Assembly (NCBI GenBank): GCA_902806595.1
Contig: CADCXC010000003.1
Span: 3,038,001-3,102,000, forward strand
Length of the DNA: 64,000 bases
Direction: 5' to 3'
Source: Pyrenopolyporus hunteri
Lineage: Eukaryota > Ascomycota > Sordariomycetes > Xylariales > Hypoxylaceae
Positions 37,452-47,628 of this stretch are shown piece after piece; position 1 is the first letter of the stretch; each line of letters opens with the position of its first letter. Made by a program: the position numbers and the translations under genes. The notes beneath the pieces were generated by a model. It was given only the letters and a program-made list of their open reading frames with translations. It made no database searches and was not told where the DNA came from.

Positions 37452-38246
37452 ATGCCGACTAGAGTACCTAGACCGGAGGACTTCGACCATTTGTCTCCCT
37501 CGTTGCAGATATCATTAGTCTTCCCCGAAATTCCGGAAACGACAACGGCCATTCTCATTCTCTTCCACGGTCTTGGGGATTCGGAAAAGCCATTCGCCGC
37601 ATTTGCCAAAAACTTAAATCTGCCCAGTGTTCTCGCCATCTCCGTCCGTGGTGTCTCTCCGCTGCCTCCAGCACTGCTCGGCCTCCCAGCTTCGGCGACA
37701 GCTCGCCCGGCTGAACACTTTCATTGGGGGGATGATTTAAACATATTGCCTTCGACCGGAGACTTGGATCCCGACCCAGGTTTCTCGAAAGCCGAACGCT
37801 TAGTCTTAGGGGAATTGGTTCGTGGGACACTTATTGCAAGGTGCGGGTGGGCGACAGACGATATATTGCTGTTCGGCTTTGGGCAGGGCGGCTCATTAGC
37901 CCTCGGGATATCCTCGAGGGCTCGCGAAGGTGAGAAGGTTGTGGAAGCCACCGAGAGACCTGAAGCGGCCGGTACAGCCTTTAAAGGCGTTGTGTCGATC
38001 GGCGGCCCATTACCACCTAGCTCGATACCAACGCTGAGCGTAAGAGAGAAATCCCGGACGCCGGTCCTGGTGTGTCATGGTAGGCTAAGCAGTGCCGTTG
38101 ACGAAGATGCAATGGACACGCTAAAGAAGGAATTCTCCGACGTGAGGGAAGTAGAGTGGGGGAAGAATGACGATGGTATGCCCAAAAATAGGGATGAGAT
38201 GCTTCCAATCATGCAGTTTTTCGCCGAGAGGTTACGCGGATGGTAG
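37452..38246 (+). CDS. Acyl-protein thioesterase/carboxylesterase-like protein without catalytic Ser
   Basis: Single-exon 264-aa protein with the alpha/beta-hydrolase layout of the phospholipase/carboxylesterase (APT) family. It has AILILFHGLGDS at residues 33-44 (oxyanion-hole strand), a second strand SVLAISVRGV at 59-68, DDILLFGFGQGGSLAL at 136-151 and VLVCHG at 205-210. The nucleophile elbow, normally G-F-S-Q-G-G, reads G-F-G-Q-G-G with glycine at position 144. The HGxxD segment reads HGRLSS, and the C-terminal His motif (GMGHS in active members) is replaced by DGMPKNRDEM. It therefore probably lacks ester hydrolysis and may bind a ligand or partner. I believe related fungal proteins share this change, but cannot check. 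It is divergent from SEC8. Confidence 0.8.
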   Translation: MPTRVPRPEDFDHLSPSLQISLVFPEIPETTTAILILFHGLGDSEKPFAAFAKNLNLPSVLAISVRGVSPLPPALLGLPASATARPAEHFHWGDDLNILPSTGDLDPDPGFSKAERLVLGELVRGTLIARCGWATDDILLFGFGQGGSLALGISSRAREGEKVVEATERPEAAGTAFKGVVSIGGPLPPSSIPTLSVREKSRTPVLVCHGRLSSAVDEDAMDTLKKEFSDVREVEWGKNDDGMPKNRDEMLPIMQFFAERLRGW

Positions 38247-39217
38247 TACATATCATATTTATTGATCTTAAATAATGTTAAATACATAGAACTCTCTGAA
38301 ATTACTAACGTAGGAACTTACCTACCTAGGTAGTCAGTTTAGCCAATAACCGTAGGGGATGTATATATACCTGCCTTGGTCGATCTAATCTCATTCTCCA
38401 CTCATGAGGACATGAAGATATAAGTATTAAAAGGTACCGTTGAGGTAGTTCGAAACATACGGCTCGTTAACTTTTACGTAGCAAAGACCGAACGTCTCCT
38501 TATAAGCAGGCCTAGATACCTAGGTACCTATATCCCAACCCAACCCATCGCGACTTGAAGACGTACATCATTAGCTTAAAAATATATATATTCTTCCACT
38601 CATACAAGGCCATAGTAGCATGGGATGATAATGATTGGGCGTTAATTCCCTATCATGTATTACCGTTTAAAAAAAGGAGTGTTCTATTGGCGCCGTCTAC
38701 TGATCGGCTTTGATCACAAGGGCTATATTTCATCTCACATCCCATCCCTGGGTCCTGTTGTACACTTCAGCTCCACTTCGCCCACTCACTCATTATGCAG
38801 CGTCCTCCTACGCCATGAAGATGGTCTTTTCTCCGTTTCTTACCCGATATGTTAATCAAAATGGACAGTTTAGCTCGGATAAAGGCGTCGACTGCATAGA
38901 CTACAGACGGAAGTAGAAGATTATAAGGCTGCGAATTATCTGTTGGTGCTACTTGAGGACCAAATATCGACTCTCGACTGATACCATAGGGGTAAACACG
39001 CTCGAACGCCTAGGCGTATTCGTTGCATAGGCAAGGATGATATGCAATGCCTGAAAACTCTCCTATCGCCCGCACCGCCAAAACTCCGGAGCTATGCAGA
39101 AAAGTAAACCGCTAAAAATACACTTCCTCGTCCCACGTGTGAATGAACGGTTACAACAGACTAGGTAGGTTACCAGGGTAAGGTATAGGTACCCTACCCC
39201 CCCCCCCCTCAAAACGA
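38247..39217. other. Intergenic, no gene seen
   Basis: Lies between convergent genes. A C-run at 39199-39208 and a few ACCTAGGT units are visible. The ORFs at 38655-38916 are short and featureless. Confidence 0.45.
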
Positions 39218-41416
39218 TTAACGATTAGGTCGACGAAGCGGAATGGTAGGATCCACCCTCTCACCGGGTTTGAGAGATGGGATAAGAATAGACTTGACAA
39301 AACCCTCCCCTGGTGGCCATGTATCACTAGGACTAGACTTGAAACTATCATCATTCATCTGGCTCGTGACGCTACCCACCGACGGGGTCTTCTGGATTAG
39401 TCTTGGAGGCTCTCCGTCGCTTTCCGGCGGGAAGCCCCTTAATATCCCGTGAACATCGCCTACTTCTGCGGCGACATTAACATCGTGTCCTCCGGAGTGC
39501 GTTATCGAATCGCCGCCTGGCTGCACCCCGTGTCGGATTGTTGAAACGAGGACAGACTTTGGATCGACACAATCATAGAAAAGCATGAACACTCCACCTT
39601 GCGCCAGGACTGCCTCTTCAGGTACCTCCGATACACTCTCGTCACTTAGACGCCACCATCTTGCTTCTGTATCTGTGTCGGCACTCTCGTCACTGGTCTC
39701 ATCGACTAGTATACTCTCGTCGTGCCCTTCTATACTATTATCTGTAGAGGTATCGCTTGATTTCGGTGGTGGGCGTGGGTGCATTCGATAACACACGTAA
39801 TGGCCGTTTTCATGCCGGCCTTGATGAGTTATAACCGAGCGTAGTTTATAAACTGGACCGCTGATCCTAGATGGCTTCAGGGCGCCCGAAACCATTGACG
39901 ATCTAGGGTCTATAACCCATTCCTCTTCGTCCTCTAGGTCACTCGTATTATCATTGGCGGGATTAATGGGTCCGCCGGCGCTCCCTAGACACCATGGCCC
40001 GAGGTTAAGTGTTTTAGGAAATCGCACCGCTGCGGGATTTTTTAACATATGACCTGTGTTCTCATCAAATACCGATCGATTCATATGGATAGCAAGACTT
40101 TGAGGTGGTCGTGCTATAACTACCTGCTTGGTCTTCGTGGAGCTGACTCGTGCCGATACTTTGCATCTATCCCTCAGAGTTGTTTCTTGGAAATCATCTT
40201 CATCAAGGGCGAGTCCTACAGCCTCCAAACGAGAAACGGGCTCTCGCAACTCAGCTTCGGCTGCATTGCCCTCCTGGTTTCGAGATATGATAATTTTTAG
40301 CAATCTCTGGAGTTTCAGTAGTGTGCACCTCGCACACTCAACCCCTTCGATGGTCTCTAAGTCGGTGTAGGCATCCAAGCGCTCGTACAGATTATGTTCC
40401 GTTTGCTCAATTCCGAGACTAAGGGTGAGGCAATTGAACGGAATCATGGAAAGCCCGTCGGAATGACCACACTGAATGCAGGCGACTCGTTGCGCTACTA
40501 GGCCCTCCAGGGGATTCCTCAAAAGCCTCGAATCTAAACCGGCCTTGGAAAGTGCTGGGAGCGACTGATATCCGCTGTCGTCGCTGTGTTGGCTGTCCTC
40601 GGTGTCATCCCTAACGCCAGCCACTTCAAAACCAGCCGACTGTCGGTTTGATTTTGATGCTTTAGTGATCTCTTTTTCGACTTCATCTAAGATTTTAGAG
40701 AAATATTCCTGTGCGTCCTGTTGTTGCCATGTATCTAGCGATTTCAGCTTCTTCGGCGTCCATAAGGTCTTTCCGTTATAACTGTTGTCTGTCAACTTCG
40801 ATAGAAGGTCTCGTAATGAACTTGCCGAGCCCAACTCTTCGACGCCCTCGGATTTGTCTTGTTCCAGACTCCTTGCAAGATATAGGTGGAATGATTCTAG
40901 CGATGACAGTCCTTGGAGGATGCTATTCTGGAAGCAGGAGTTGTCGTAGTTCACTAGACCGGGTGGCTGATCGGTATTATGTTTGATAAGGGCACGGCTA
41001 GATAAGCCCGAAAAGCTTCTCCTGCCAGCATCGGCAACAGACGTTATGATGCTGACTGGTCCATCCATTCCCAGTATTCTTCTAAGAAGTTCGCTCTTCG
41101 CAGCATACGATCGAGATCGAGTCGATAGCACGGACTGCGAAGTCGGAAACACCGGCGGATGAAGCCAGCCTTCGAGAGCATAGAGTATATCGGCGGGGGT
41201 GGCGGATATTATAAAGTCCCAAAGAAGCTCTCCTAGATGTCGTGGTCGCGAGAGGGGCGAAGAATGCAGAGACTGGTAGAATATGGTCAACAGAAGGAGG
41301 AGCAACGGTATGGTCACGCTCGGTTGCTGTAATCGATCTAGTAGGGCGCCTCGAGTGTAGTAGGAATAATGGTCACTAAGGCGATCGAGGTATGCCTCTA
41401 GAAGGTGGGAGCGCAT
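39218..41416 (-). CDS. Membrane-anchored ubiquitin-specific protease (UBP1/USP30-like)
   Basis: C19-family deubiquitinase of 732 aa in one exon. A hydrophobic segment at about residues 34-50 (VTIPLLLLLLTIFYQSL) predicts an N-terminal membrane anchor. The Cys box GLVNYDNSCFQNSILQGL places the catalytic Cys at 161. The QQDAQEYF box follows, then two zinc-type CxxC pairs (CIQCG and CARC) and the His box GRHENGHYVCYR. WWRLSDESVSEV lies near residue 580. Acidic low-complexity inserts (DESADTDTEA, LEDEEEW) separate the boxes and the tail is long and disordered. All catalytic elements are present, so it should be active. Anchoring plus C19 sequence suggests yeast Ubp1 or mitochondrial/peroxisomal USP30; the exact membrane is not decidable here. 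Confidence 0.87.
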   Translation of the reverse strand: MRSHLLEAYLDRLSDHYSYYTRGALLDRLQQPSVTIPLLLLLLTIFYQSLHSSPLSRPRHLGELLWDFIISATPADILYALEGWLHPPVFPTSQSVLSTRSRSYAAKSELLRRILGMDGPVSIITSVADAGRRSFSGLSSRALIKHNTDQPPGLVNYDNSCFQNSILQGLSSLESFHLYLARSLEQDKSEGVEELGSASSLRDLLSKLTDNSYNGKTLWTPKKLKSLDTWQQQDAQEYFSKILDEVEKEITKASKSNRQSAGFEVAGVRDDTEDSQHSDDSGYQSLPALSKAGLDSRLLRNPLEGLVAQRVACIQCGHSDGLSMIPFNCLTLSLGIEQTEHNLYERLDAYTDLETIEGVECARCTLLKLQRLLKIIISRNQEGNAAEAELREPVSRLEAVGLALDEDDFQETTLRDRCKVSARVSSTKTKQVVIARPPQSLAIHMNRSVFDENTGHMLKNPAAVRFPKTLNLGPWCLGSAGGPINPANDNTSDLEDEEEWVIDPRSSMVSGALKPSRISGPVYKLRSVITHQGRHENGHYVCYRMHPRPPPKSSDTSTDNSIEGHDESILVDETSDESADTDTEARWWRLSDESVSEVPEEAVLAQGGVFMLFYDCVDPKSVLVSTIRHGVQPGGDSITHSGGHDVNVAAEVGDVHGILRGFPPESDGEPPRLIQKTPSVGSVTSQMNDDSFKSSPSDTWPPGEGFVKSILIPSLKPGERVDPTIPLRRPNR

Positions 41417-42020
41417 TCTGGTAATCTGTACAAGGTATATTGTCGGAAGGGGAGAGCATATGATTGTAAAGGCTTTTGTAAAGGCTTTACGAAGTGTCAG
41501 GGTAGAATCTTATCGTGCATGTAAATCGCCATAGCAGGAAGAGGAGGTCGTCATTTTTCTTTTCTTTTCTTTCCTTTTCTTATCTTCTTCCGTCGTTGAG
41601 TCCGCGAGATATAGGTCCTAAAGCATCTCGAAGCAATCGATCTGTTGTTAGTAACGAGGAATCCGGTTTGTGTTTTGATTGGATGAGGTTTAAGAAAAAC
41701 GGGGGTGTCTGAAGGCGAGGCTGATGCGGCGTTCTCTAAGAGGTACCTACCTACCTATATTTAGTGGGTCGTCGAAGCGGCAGAAGTCACACGCATCGCG
41801 CTGCCGATTGCACCGGAATAGTATATAGGTACATATGTGGCCCACATGTACATACTTCCTAGGTACTTAGTTAGGCAGGTACCTGGGTAGGTAGCCTTGT
41901 AATACGTTGATTTAAACATTTAATTTCGCAACTTTGTATTTAACGTATATATTGTGTAATTTTACGTACTTAGTATATAATACCTTTTAATTAAGTTCGT
42001 ATTTTATTAAATTTATTAAA
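41417..42020. other. UBP1-like promoter side grading into A+T-rich DNA
   Basis: Contains a pyrimidine tract at 41548-41590 (purine-rich on the gene's coding strand) and ACCTAGGT palindromes at 41740-41757 and 41860-41895. From about 41900 the composition turns A+T rich, before the recognisable left end of the element at 42021. This may be RIP spreading beyond the repeat or a separate remnant. Confidence 0.5.
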
Positions 42021-43358
42021 TAAAAAAACGTTAAAATAATTAATATATTTCGTAATAATAAATATTAAAAAATTTAAATTAATAAAATTTATATTTATTT
42101 AAAAAATAAATAAAATATTAAAAATTAATTATTATAATATATTTATAATTTATATAATAATTTATAAAATTTTTAAAATTTTAAAATAAAATAATAATAT
42201 AAATTTTCGAAATTAAAAATAAAATATTAAAATACGATTTAATATTAATAAAATTAAAACGTTTTAATATTTTAACGTTTTAAAAAAAATTAATTAAACG
42301 ATATATATTTAATTTAATTTAATTTTTTAATATATATATTATTTAATTAATTAAATCGTTTATTAATTTAAAATTATAAAAATTAAATCGTTTATTTAAT
42401 ACGTAATATATATATCGTTTAAATATTATACGTTTTATTTATTTCGAACGTTTAATTAAAAAAACCGTTTAAATATCGTTTAATTAAATAAATTATATAT
42501 ATATAATTTAATCGAATAAAAATTTATTTTTTTAAACGTTTTAAAAATTTAAAACTATTTAATTTAATTAAAATTATTTAATTTAATTAATTATTTTAAT
42601 TAATATAAATTATATTAATTATATTAATCGTATCGTATTAATTATATCGATTTATTTTAATTATTTTAATTATTTTAATTATTTTAAATAATTTTAATTT
42701 TTAAAAAAATATAATAATATATATTTATTTTTTTTATTTATTAAATATATATATATTTTAATATTATATTAAAATTTATACGCGTAATTTTAAATTTTTA
42801 TAATTAATTTAATAAATTTATAAATTAATTAATTAAATTAATATAACGTAAATTTTAATTTAAAATTTAAATATAATAAAAAATAAAATATTTATAATTC
42901 GAAAATATATAAAAAAAAAAAAAAAAAAATATAGTTTTTATAAAAAATTATAAAAATTATATTTTTTTATTTTTATTTTTATATATATATATATTTAAAT
43001 ATATATATACGTATACGTATACGTATATTAAAAATATATATACGTATATTAAAATTAAACGATTTAATTTAAATTAAACGATTTAATTTAAATTAAACGA
43101 TTTAATTTAAATTAAACCGTTTATTTTTATTAAAACGTTTTAAAAAAAGATACGTTTAATATAAAAAACGTTTTTTTTTAATATATGCGTTAAGTTTTTA
43201 ATGAATGGTTTAATATGGTTTAACGTGTAAATTCTTTTTACTCGAACCTTTCCATTTGTTTTTTTGAACCGCTCATTCTTTTAAACCATATATATACGGT
43301 TTAACTAACCCCCTCAAAGACGCTAAGGTAGTGCGCCACTTTTTTTGACGTCCTTCTG
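42021..43358. mobile_element. RIP-degraded TIR DNA transposon (relative of the 23.7-kb MITE)
   Basis: The left end TAAAAAAACGTTAAAATAAT is exactly the MITE end CAGGAGGACGTCAAAATAAC with nearly every C changed to T and G to A. The following 240 bp align with the MITE interior in the same way. The right end at about 43328-43358 (GTAGTGCGCCACTTTTTTTG, then ACGTCCTTCTG) is unmutated. The middle is almost pure A+T with no usable frame, and an A20-type run sits at 42911-42929. A possible RIPped inner copy of the right repeat (ATTTTAACGTTTT) occurs at about 42268-42280, so the block may be a MITE copy fused to or nested in another element. Confidence 0.75.
43053..43122. repeat. About 20-bp tandem repeats inside the RIPped block
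   Basis: Three to four near-identical copies of ATTAAACGATTTAATTTAA in tandem. These may be subterminal repeats of the transposon, since many DNA transposons carry transposase-binding arrays next to their ends; that role is inference. Confidence 0.6.
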
Positions 43359-43566
43359 TCAGGTACGTATATACAGGCACATACCTACATGCAGGTTACC
43401 GGCATCTAAGCCTTGCGGGGCACTTTTGCCTTTTTTTTATATTATTTTTTATTTCAAAGGCTGTGCCAGGGTTCTGTATGTGGATGGGAAACATTTGTGG
43501 CTTCTGCAATCCATCTACGGCCTATTACGGAAAACAGAATCATCCCATATCTAGATCACAGCAACT

Positions 43567-44173
43567 ATGGCCAAGGGCACGATCTCAAAGAAGAAGAAAG
43601 GTATGTTATTCCTTAGACCCCTCGTTTCGCCTCGCTCGGCAATTCGTGGTCCCGCTAACGACACGGCTGTACATAGCACCCTCGATTCATTCTCGGGCTG
43701 CGAGGCGCGCTACGTCTCCAGGTATCAACACCGACAAGTCGCTGAAGAATGTCCAACCTCCCGTCGAATCTGTCGACTACCGTCCTTCTATACTAGCCAT
43801 ACATCAGGGAGCAGGAGTCTCGAAGAAGGCGAGGAGGACTAGAAATATGAGCTCTAAGGCACGGAGGAGACATGAAAAAGGACAGGATCGTGCTACGACT
43901 ATCATAGAGAGGACAGAGCAGAGGATTGCGAAAAGCAAAGGACAAGCTCGAACGATCGAATCACGAAGGAAAACTTGGGATGAGATCAACAAACAAGTGC
44001 CTGCAAGCAAGAATGAACCCCGAAGAGAAGCGGATAGCCAAGAAGAGGAGGTGTCTAATTTTGACGAAGACATGGACGACGTGCAGCCTAAGAAAACCCA
44101 GGATAGCGCCACCACAGCGGAAGAAATTTCTTTAGAAGTGACGGAAGCGGAACAAGATGACGGGATCCTCTAA
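43567..44173 (+). CDS. ALB1: Ribosome biogenesis protein ALB1
   Basis: Pre-60S factor that binds Arx1 and shuttles with late 60S particles to the cytoplasm. Exon 1 is 43567-43600 (MAKGTISKKKK plus one base), the 76-nt intron 43601-43676, exon 2 43677-44173; the total is 176 aa. The junction yields KKKKAPSIHSRAARR, as in fungal Alb1. The protein is very basic in its first two thirds (KKARRTRNMSSKARRRHEKG) and acidic at the end (EEEVSNFDEDMDD), matching family character. The start lies 209 bp from the right end of the RIPped element, so the ALB1 promoter abuts a transposon. The ORF from 43463 reads through the intron and is not the gene. Confidence 0.88.
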
Positions 44174-44464
44174 GTATCGGGAATCCGCTTAAGGATCTAG
44201 GTAAATAGCTATTTCAGGGCGGAGTCGGCGTACTGAGGCGAGGGGAATTCAAGATATGTAGCTTAACTATGTGCATAATGCGAACTTGCGAACTTGAATC
44301 TCAACGAGGGGTCTACAGGTAGGTGCCAGGTATCGTCGATGCGTAGGTACCTAGGTATACATAGGTACGTACCTAGCTTGGGGTTTCCCGAAACTAGAGG
44401 TACCTAGGTACCTACTGGCAGGTATCGATGTGAAAGCCCCGCTGGGTGCTTGTTTACATGTAAG
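44174..44464. other. Intergenic between ALB1 and the hAT element
   Basis: The ALB1 3' side. ACCTAGGT palindromes lie at 44346-44417. No gene is seen. Confidence 0.5.
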
Positions 44465-45697
44465 CAGGGTTGTAAAATTAGTTAGTTAATCTAATCTACC
44501 TTCGGATTAAAACTAGATTAAAAAAATTTAAAAAAAAACTAAATTAATTAAAAAAAAAATCCTTTAGATTAATATTAATTAAGGATTAACTAAGGAATAA
44601 TTAAAAAACTAAAAAATTAATTTTTAAAAATAAAAAAAAATTAAAAAAAAAATTAAAAAATAAAAAAAATTAAAAAAAAAATTAAAAAAAAATTAAAAAA
44701 ATTAAAAAAAATTAAAAAAAATATATATATAAAATATATATTAAATAATTTTTAATATAAAAATATTTATAAATTTTTATTATAAAAAACTTTTAAATTT
44801 TTATTTTATTATATTTTTATATTAATTATTTTTAATTTTTTATATTTTATAAAAAAAATAAAAAAAAAAATTAAAATTTATTTTTAAATTTAATTTTATT
44901 TCTATTATTTATTTATAATTTAAAAAATATTTTTATAATATATTATAAATTAAAAAAATTTAAAAACGTTTAATAATTTTTTATAAATAAAAAAAATATT
45001 AAAATTTAATTTTATATTTTTTTAAAAATTCGTTTTAAATATAACTTAAAATTTAATATTTATTAAAATTTATCCGATATTTTTCCGAATTTTATTTAAT
45101 TTTATATTTCCAAAAATATAAAAATTTTAATTTTTTTTAAAGTAAATTTATTTTATAATAATTAAAAATAATTATTTTATAATTTTTTTTAAATAATTTT
45201 TAAAAAATAAAAAAAAATCGAAAAATTATACGATTTTAAAATATAAATAAATAAATTTATAATAATAATATTTATAATTTATTTATAATTAAAAATAATT
45301 TTAATATATAAAAATAAATAATAATAATATTTATTTATTTTATATTTTAATATAATAAATTATATAAATTTATTTATTAATTTATTAATAATAATTATAT
45401 TTTTATTTATAATATTAAATTTTTTTTAAATTTTATTTTATATTTTTTTATTTTTTTTTTTATTTTTTTAATTTTTTTTTTAATTTTTTAAAAAAAAAAA
45501 TTTTTTTTAAAAAAAAATTAAAAAAAAAAATTAATTTTTTAATTATTAAAAATTAATTAAAAATTAATTAATTAAATTAATTTAAAATTACGAATTAATT
45601 AAAAAAAAATTATTTCAATTCGAGGGTGGAATAAAACTATATTAATTAAAGATTAACTAAAAAATTAAAAAACTAATGGAATAATTTTACAACCCTG
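44465..45697. mobile_element. RIP-degraded hAT-type element, 1,233 bp
   Basis: Ends are a perfect 16-bp inverted repeat CAGGGTTGTAAAATTA, beginning CAGGG as in many hAT elements. It is flanked by CATGTAAG at 44457-44464 and CATGTAGG at 45698-45705, an 8-bp target duplication with one transition. The length, TIR start and 8-bp duplication together identify the hAT superfamily. The interior is almost pure A+T, consistent with extreme RIP, and no transposase can be read. At 1.2 kb it is shorter than most autonomous hATs, so it was probably a non-autonomous or deleted copy before mutation. The intact ends and degraded interior contrast sharply. Confidence 0.88.
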
Positions 45698-46029
45698 CAT
45701 GTAGGTAAGGTAGGTAGGTATCTATAGGTATATAGGTAGGTACCTAGGTATACATACCAAGATATATACATGTACCTACCTAGGTATGGACCCACCATGC
45801 ATGTAGGTACGTTGGTACGTTACGTACATACATACCTGACCTACCTACCTCCCAGGGAGCTCCGCTTGAATTTGTTCCTTCACTTATAATGCATCTTTCC
45901 TCGATATGACGGTGTTAGTTAATATCTGTAGCTTCTGAAGGCCCAAAGAAAATCAGAATCCGAACGAAATCGAAACCAGGGATTCCAATCTTCAATCGCT
46001 TCTCTAATTCTCACCGGTTTTCGCCCCTA
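45698..46029. other. Upstream region of the MFAP1-like gene
   Basis: Repetitive TAGGTAGGTACC palindromes fill 45700-45850, followed by about 180 bp of ordinary sequence that probably holds the promoter and 5' UTR. No gene is seen. Confidence 0.5.
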
Positions 46030-47490
46030 ATGCAGTCAAAACGCATGACAGCAAACCCCACGCGGCCGTCGCGTTACCGTGCCGGCAAGCCAACAGGCGC
46101 CCCGTCGTCCTCCGGTTCTGACTCGGAAGATAGCGACAGCGGAACCGACCAGCAGAAGCAACAGGCCCAACGCAAGATCGCACCGCCCCCCAAGGCACCG
46201 AGCGCTGGCAGGATTATCAGCAATCTCAGCCGAGTAGATCTCAATGAGCGCCAGCGGCAGCAGCAGGAGTTGGATGCTAGACGCGTGGAAGCTGCGAAAG
46301 CAGCCCATTTGGCTACCGAGGAAGATTTCGTCACGGAGGAAAGTGAGGATGAGGAAGGCAGCGAAGACGACAGCGGCGGCGATGATGGAGAAGAGGAGGA
46401 AGAAAGTAGCGAGGATGAAGCTCCCCGACGGCTGATGCCGAAGCCTAAGTTTGTGCCCAAGAACCAGCGGAGGGGTGACGGTGTCAAAGAATCAGCCCAC
46501 AACAAAGATGAGGCAGTTAACGTGGCCGAGGAGGAAGCAAGGAAGAGGAAGGCTATGGATGAAATGGTCGAGGAGCAACTGCGCAAGGACGCTGCGGCAC
46601 GTGCGTCCAAGAAAAAGCATTGGGACGATATAGTTGATGGGGAGGAAGACGTTGATACTGAAGACGACGTGGACCCCGAAGCCGAATATGCGGCGTGGAA
46701 GTTGCGTGAGCTGAAACGCATCAAACGCGAGCGCGAGGCTATCGAGGTTCGCGAGAAGGAGAGAGCGGAGGTTGAGCGCCGAAGGAACCTGACTGAAGAA
46801 GAGCGGAAAGCGGAGGACGAAATCTTCCTAGCTAGGCAGAAGGAAGAGAAAGACTCGAAGGGGAAGATGTCGTACATGCAGAAGTATTTCCACAGGGGCG
46901 CCTTCTACCGAGACGAGGCCGAGGCCGAGGGCCTAGCCAACCGAGATATCATGAGCTCGCGATTTATGGACGATGTCAAGAACCGCGAGCTACTCCCGAA
47001 AGCGCTACAAATGCGCGATATGACGAAATTGGGGAAGAAGGGCGCCACCAAGTACAAAGATCTCAAGTCTGAGGATACGGGTCGGTGGGGAGATATTCGC
47101 GATACAAGACCGGGGAAGGACTCTGATCGATACAACGTGGATGAGAGATTTAAATCCGACCGTGCTAGGGAGGCACCCGGCCCAGGCGGAGCCAATGCGG
47201 TGCCCGTTGGCGAGAGAAAGTCTATTTCGAGCTTGTCACAGGCTCCCAGGAATCCCGACCAAGGACGGGACGGAACTAGACGCCGGGAGCGAGAGCGAGA
47301 GCCGCATCGAAATAGCTACCGTCCGAGAGATGATTACCAGCGGCAGAGAAATGGGTCTAGGTCCAGGTCTAGGTCTAGGTCTTCCAGGAGATGCGATAGC
47401 GACGATTGCAGTAGTCGAAGGAAGAGGGGCTCATCACGGGATATAGATCGCTATGAAAGTGACAAGAGGCGAAGACTCGAGTCTAGGTAG
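46030..47490 (+). CDS. MFAP1 family spliceosomal B-complex protein
   Basis: Single-exon 486-aa protein of the micro-fibrillar-associated protein 1 family, in fungi a spliceosomal B-complex component. It starts with NPTRPSRYRAGKP and includes the acidic Glu/Asp/Ser block at about residues 99-136 and the conserved KKHWDDIVDGEEDVDTEDD. A highly charged coiled coil follows (YAAWKLRELKRIKREREAIE). The diagnostic C-terminal core is MSYMQKYFHRGAFYRDEAEA, DIMSSRFMDDVKN, LPKALQMRD and FGKKG-like LGKKGATKYKDLKSEDT. The last 70 residues are Arg/Ser-rich, an addition common in fungal members. Met6 (46045) is an equally good start. The opposite-strand 267-aa frame is a shadow of the acidic region. Confidence 0.92.
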   Translation: MQSKRMTANPTRPSRYRAGKPTGAPSSSGSDSEDSDSGTDQQKQQAQRKIAPPPKAPSAGRIISNLSRVDLNERQRQQQELDARRVEAAKAAHLATEEDFVTEESEDEEGSEDDSGGDDGEEEEESSEDEAPRRLMPKPKFVPKNQRRGDGVKESAHNKDEAVNVAEEEARKRKAMDEMVEEQLRKDAAARASKKKHWDDIVDGEEDVDTEDDVDPEAEYAAWKLRELKRIKREREAIEVREKERAEVERRRNLTEEERKAEDEIFLARQKEEKDSKGKMSYMQKYFHRGAFYRDEAEAEGLANRDIMSSRFMDDVKNRELLPKALQMRDMTKLGKKGATKYKDLKSEDTGRWGDIRDTRPGKDSDRYNVDERFKSDRAREAPGPGGANAVPVGERKSISSLSQAPRNPDQGRDGTRRREREREPHRNSYRPRDDYQRQRNGSRSRSRSRSSRRCDSDDCSSRRKRGSSRDIDRYESDKRRRLESR

Positions 47491-47628
47491 ATGAAAGTTC
47501 TATTGACCGTCTATACATTTTTAAACCAATTCGTAGGGGATACGTAGGTCAGGTAAGTCAGGTCGGCTCCGGAGCAAACTACCCATCTAGGCACCTAGAC
47601 TCTAGCATGGTATACGTGATCCCGGAAA

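Noticed and set aside
43463..44173. 236-aa version of ALB1
   Set aside because: It reads through a clear 76-nt intron and replaces the conserved MAKGTISKKKK start with unrelated residues.
46074..46877. 267-aa minus-strand frame, Ser-rich
   Set aside because: Mirror image of the acidic Glu/Asp codons of the MFAP1-like gene.
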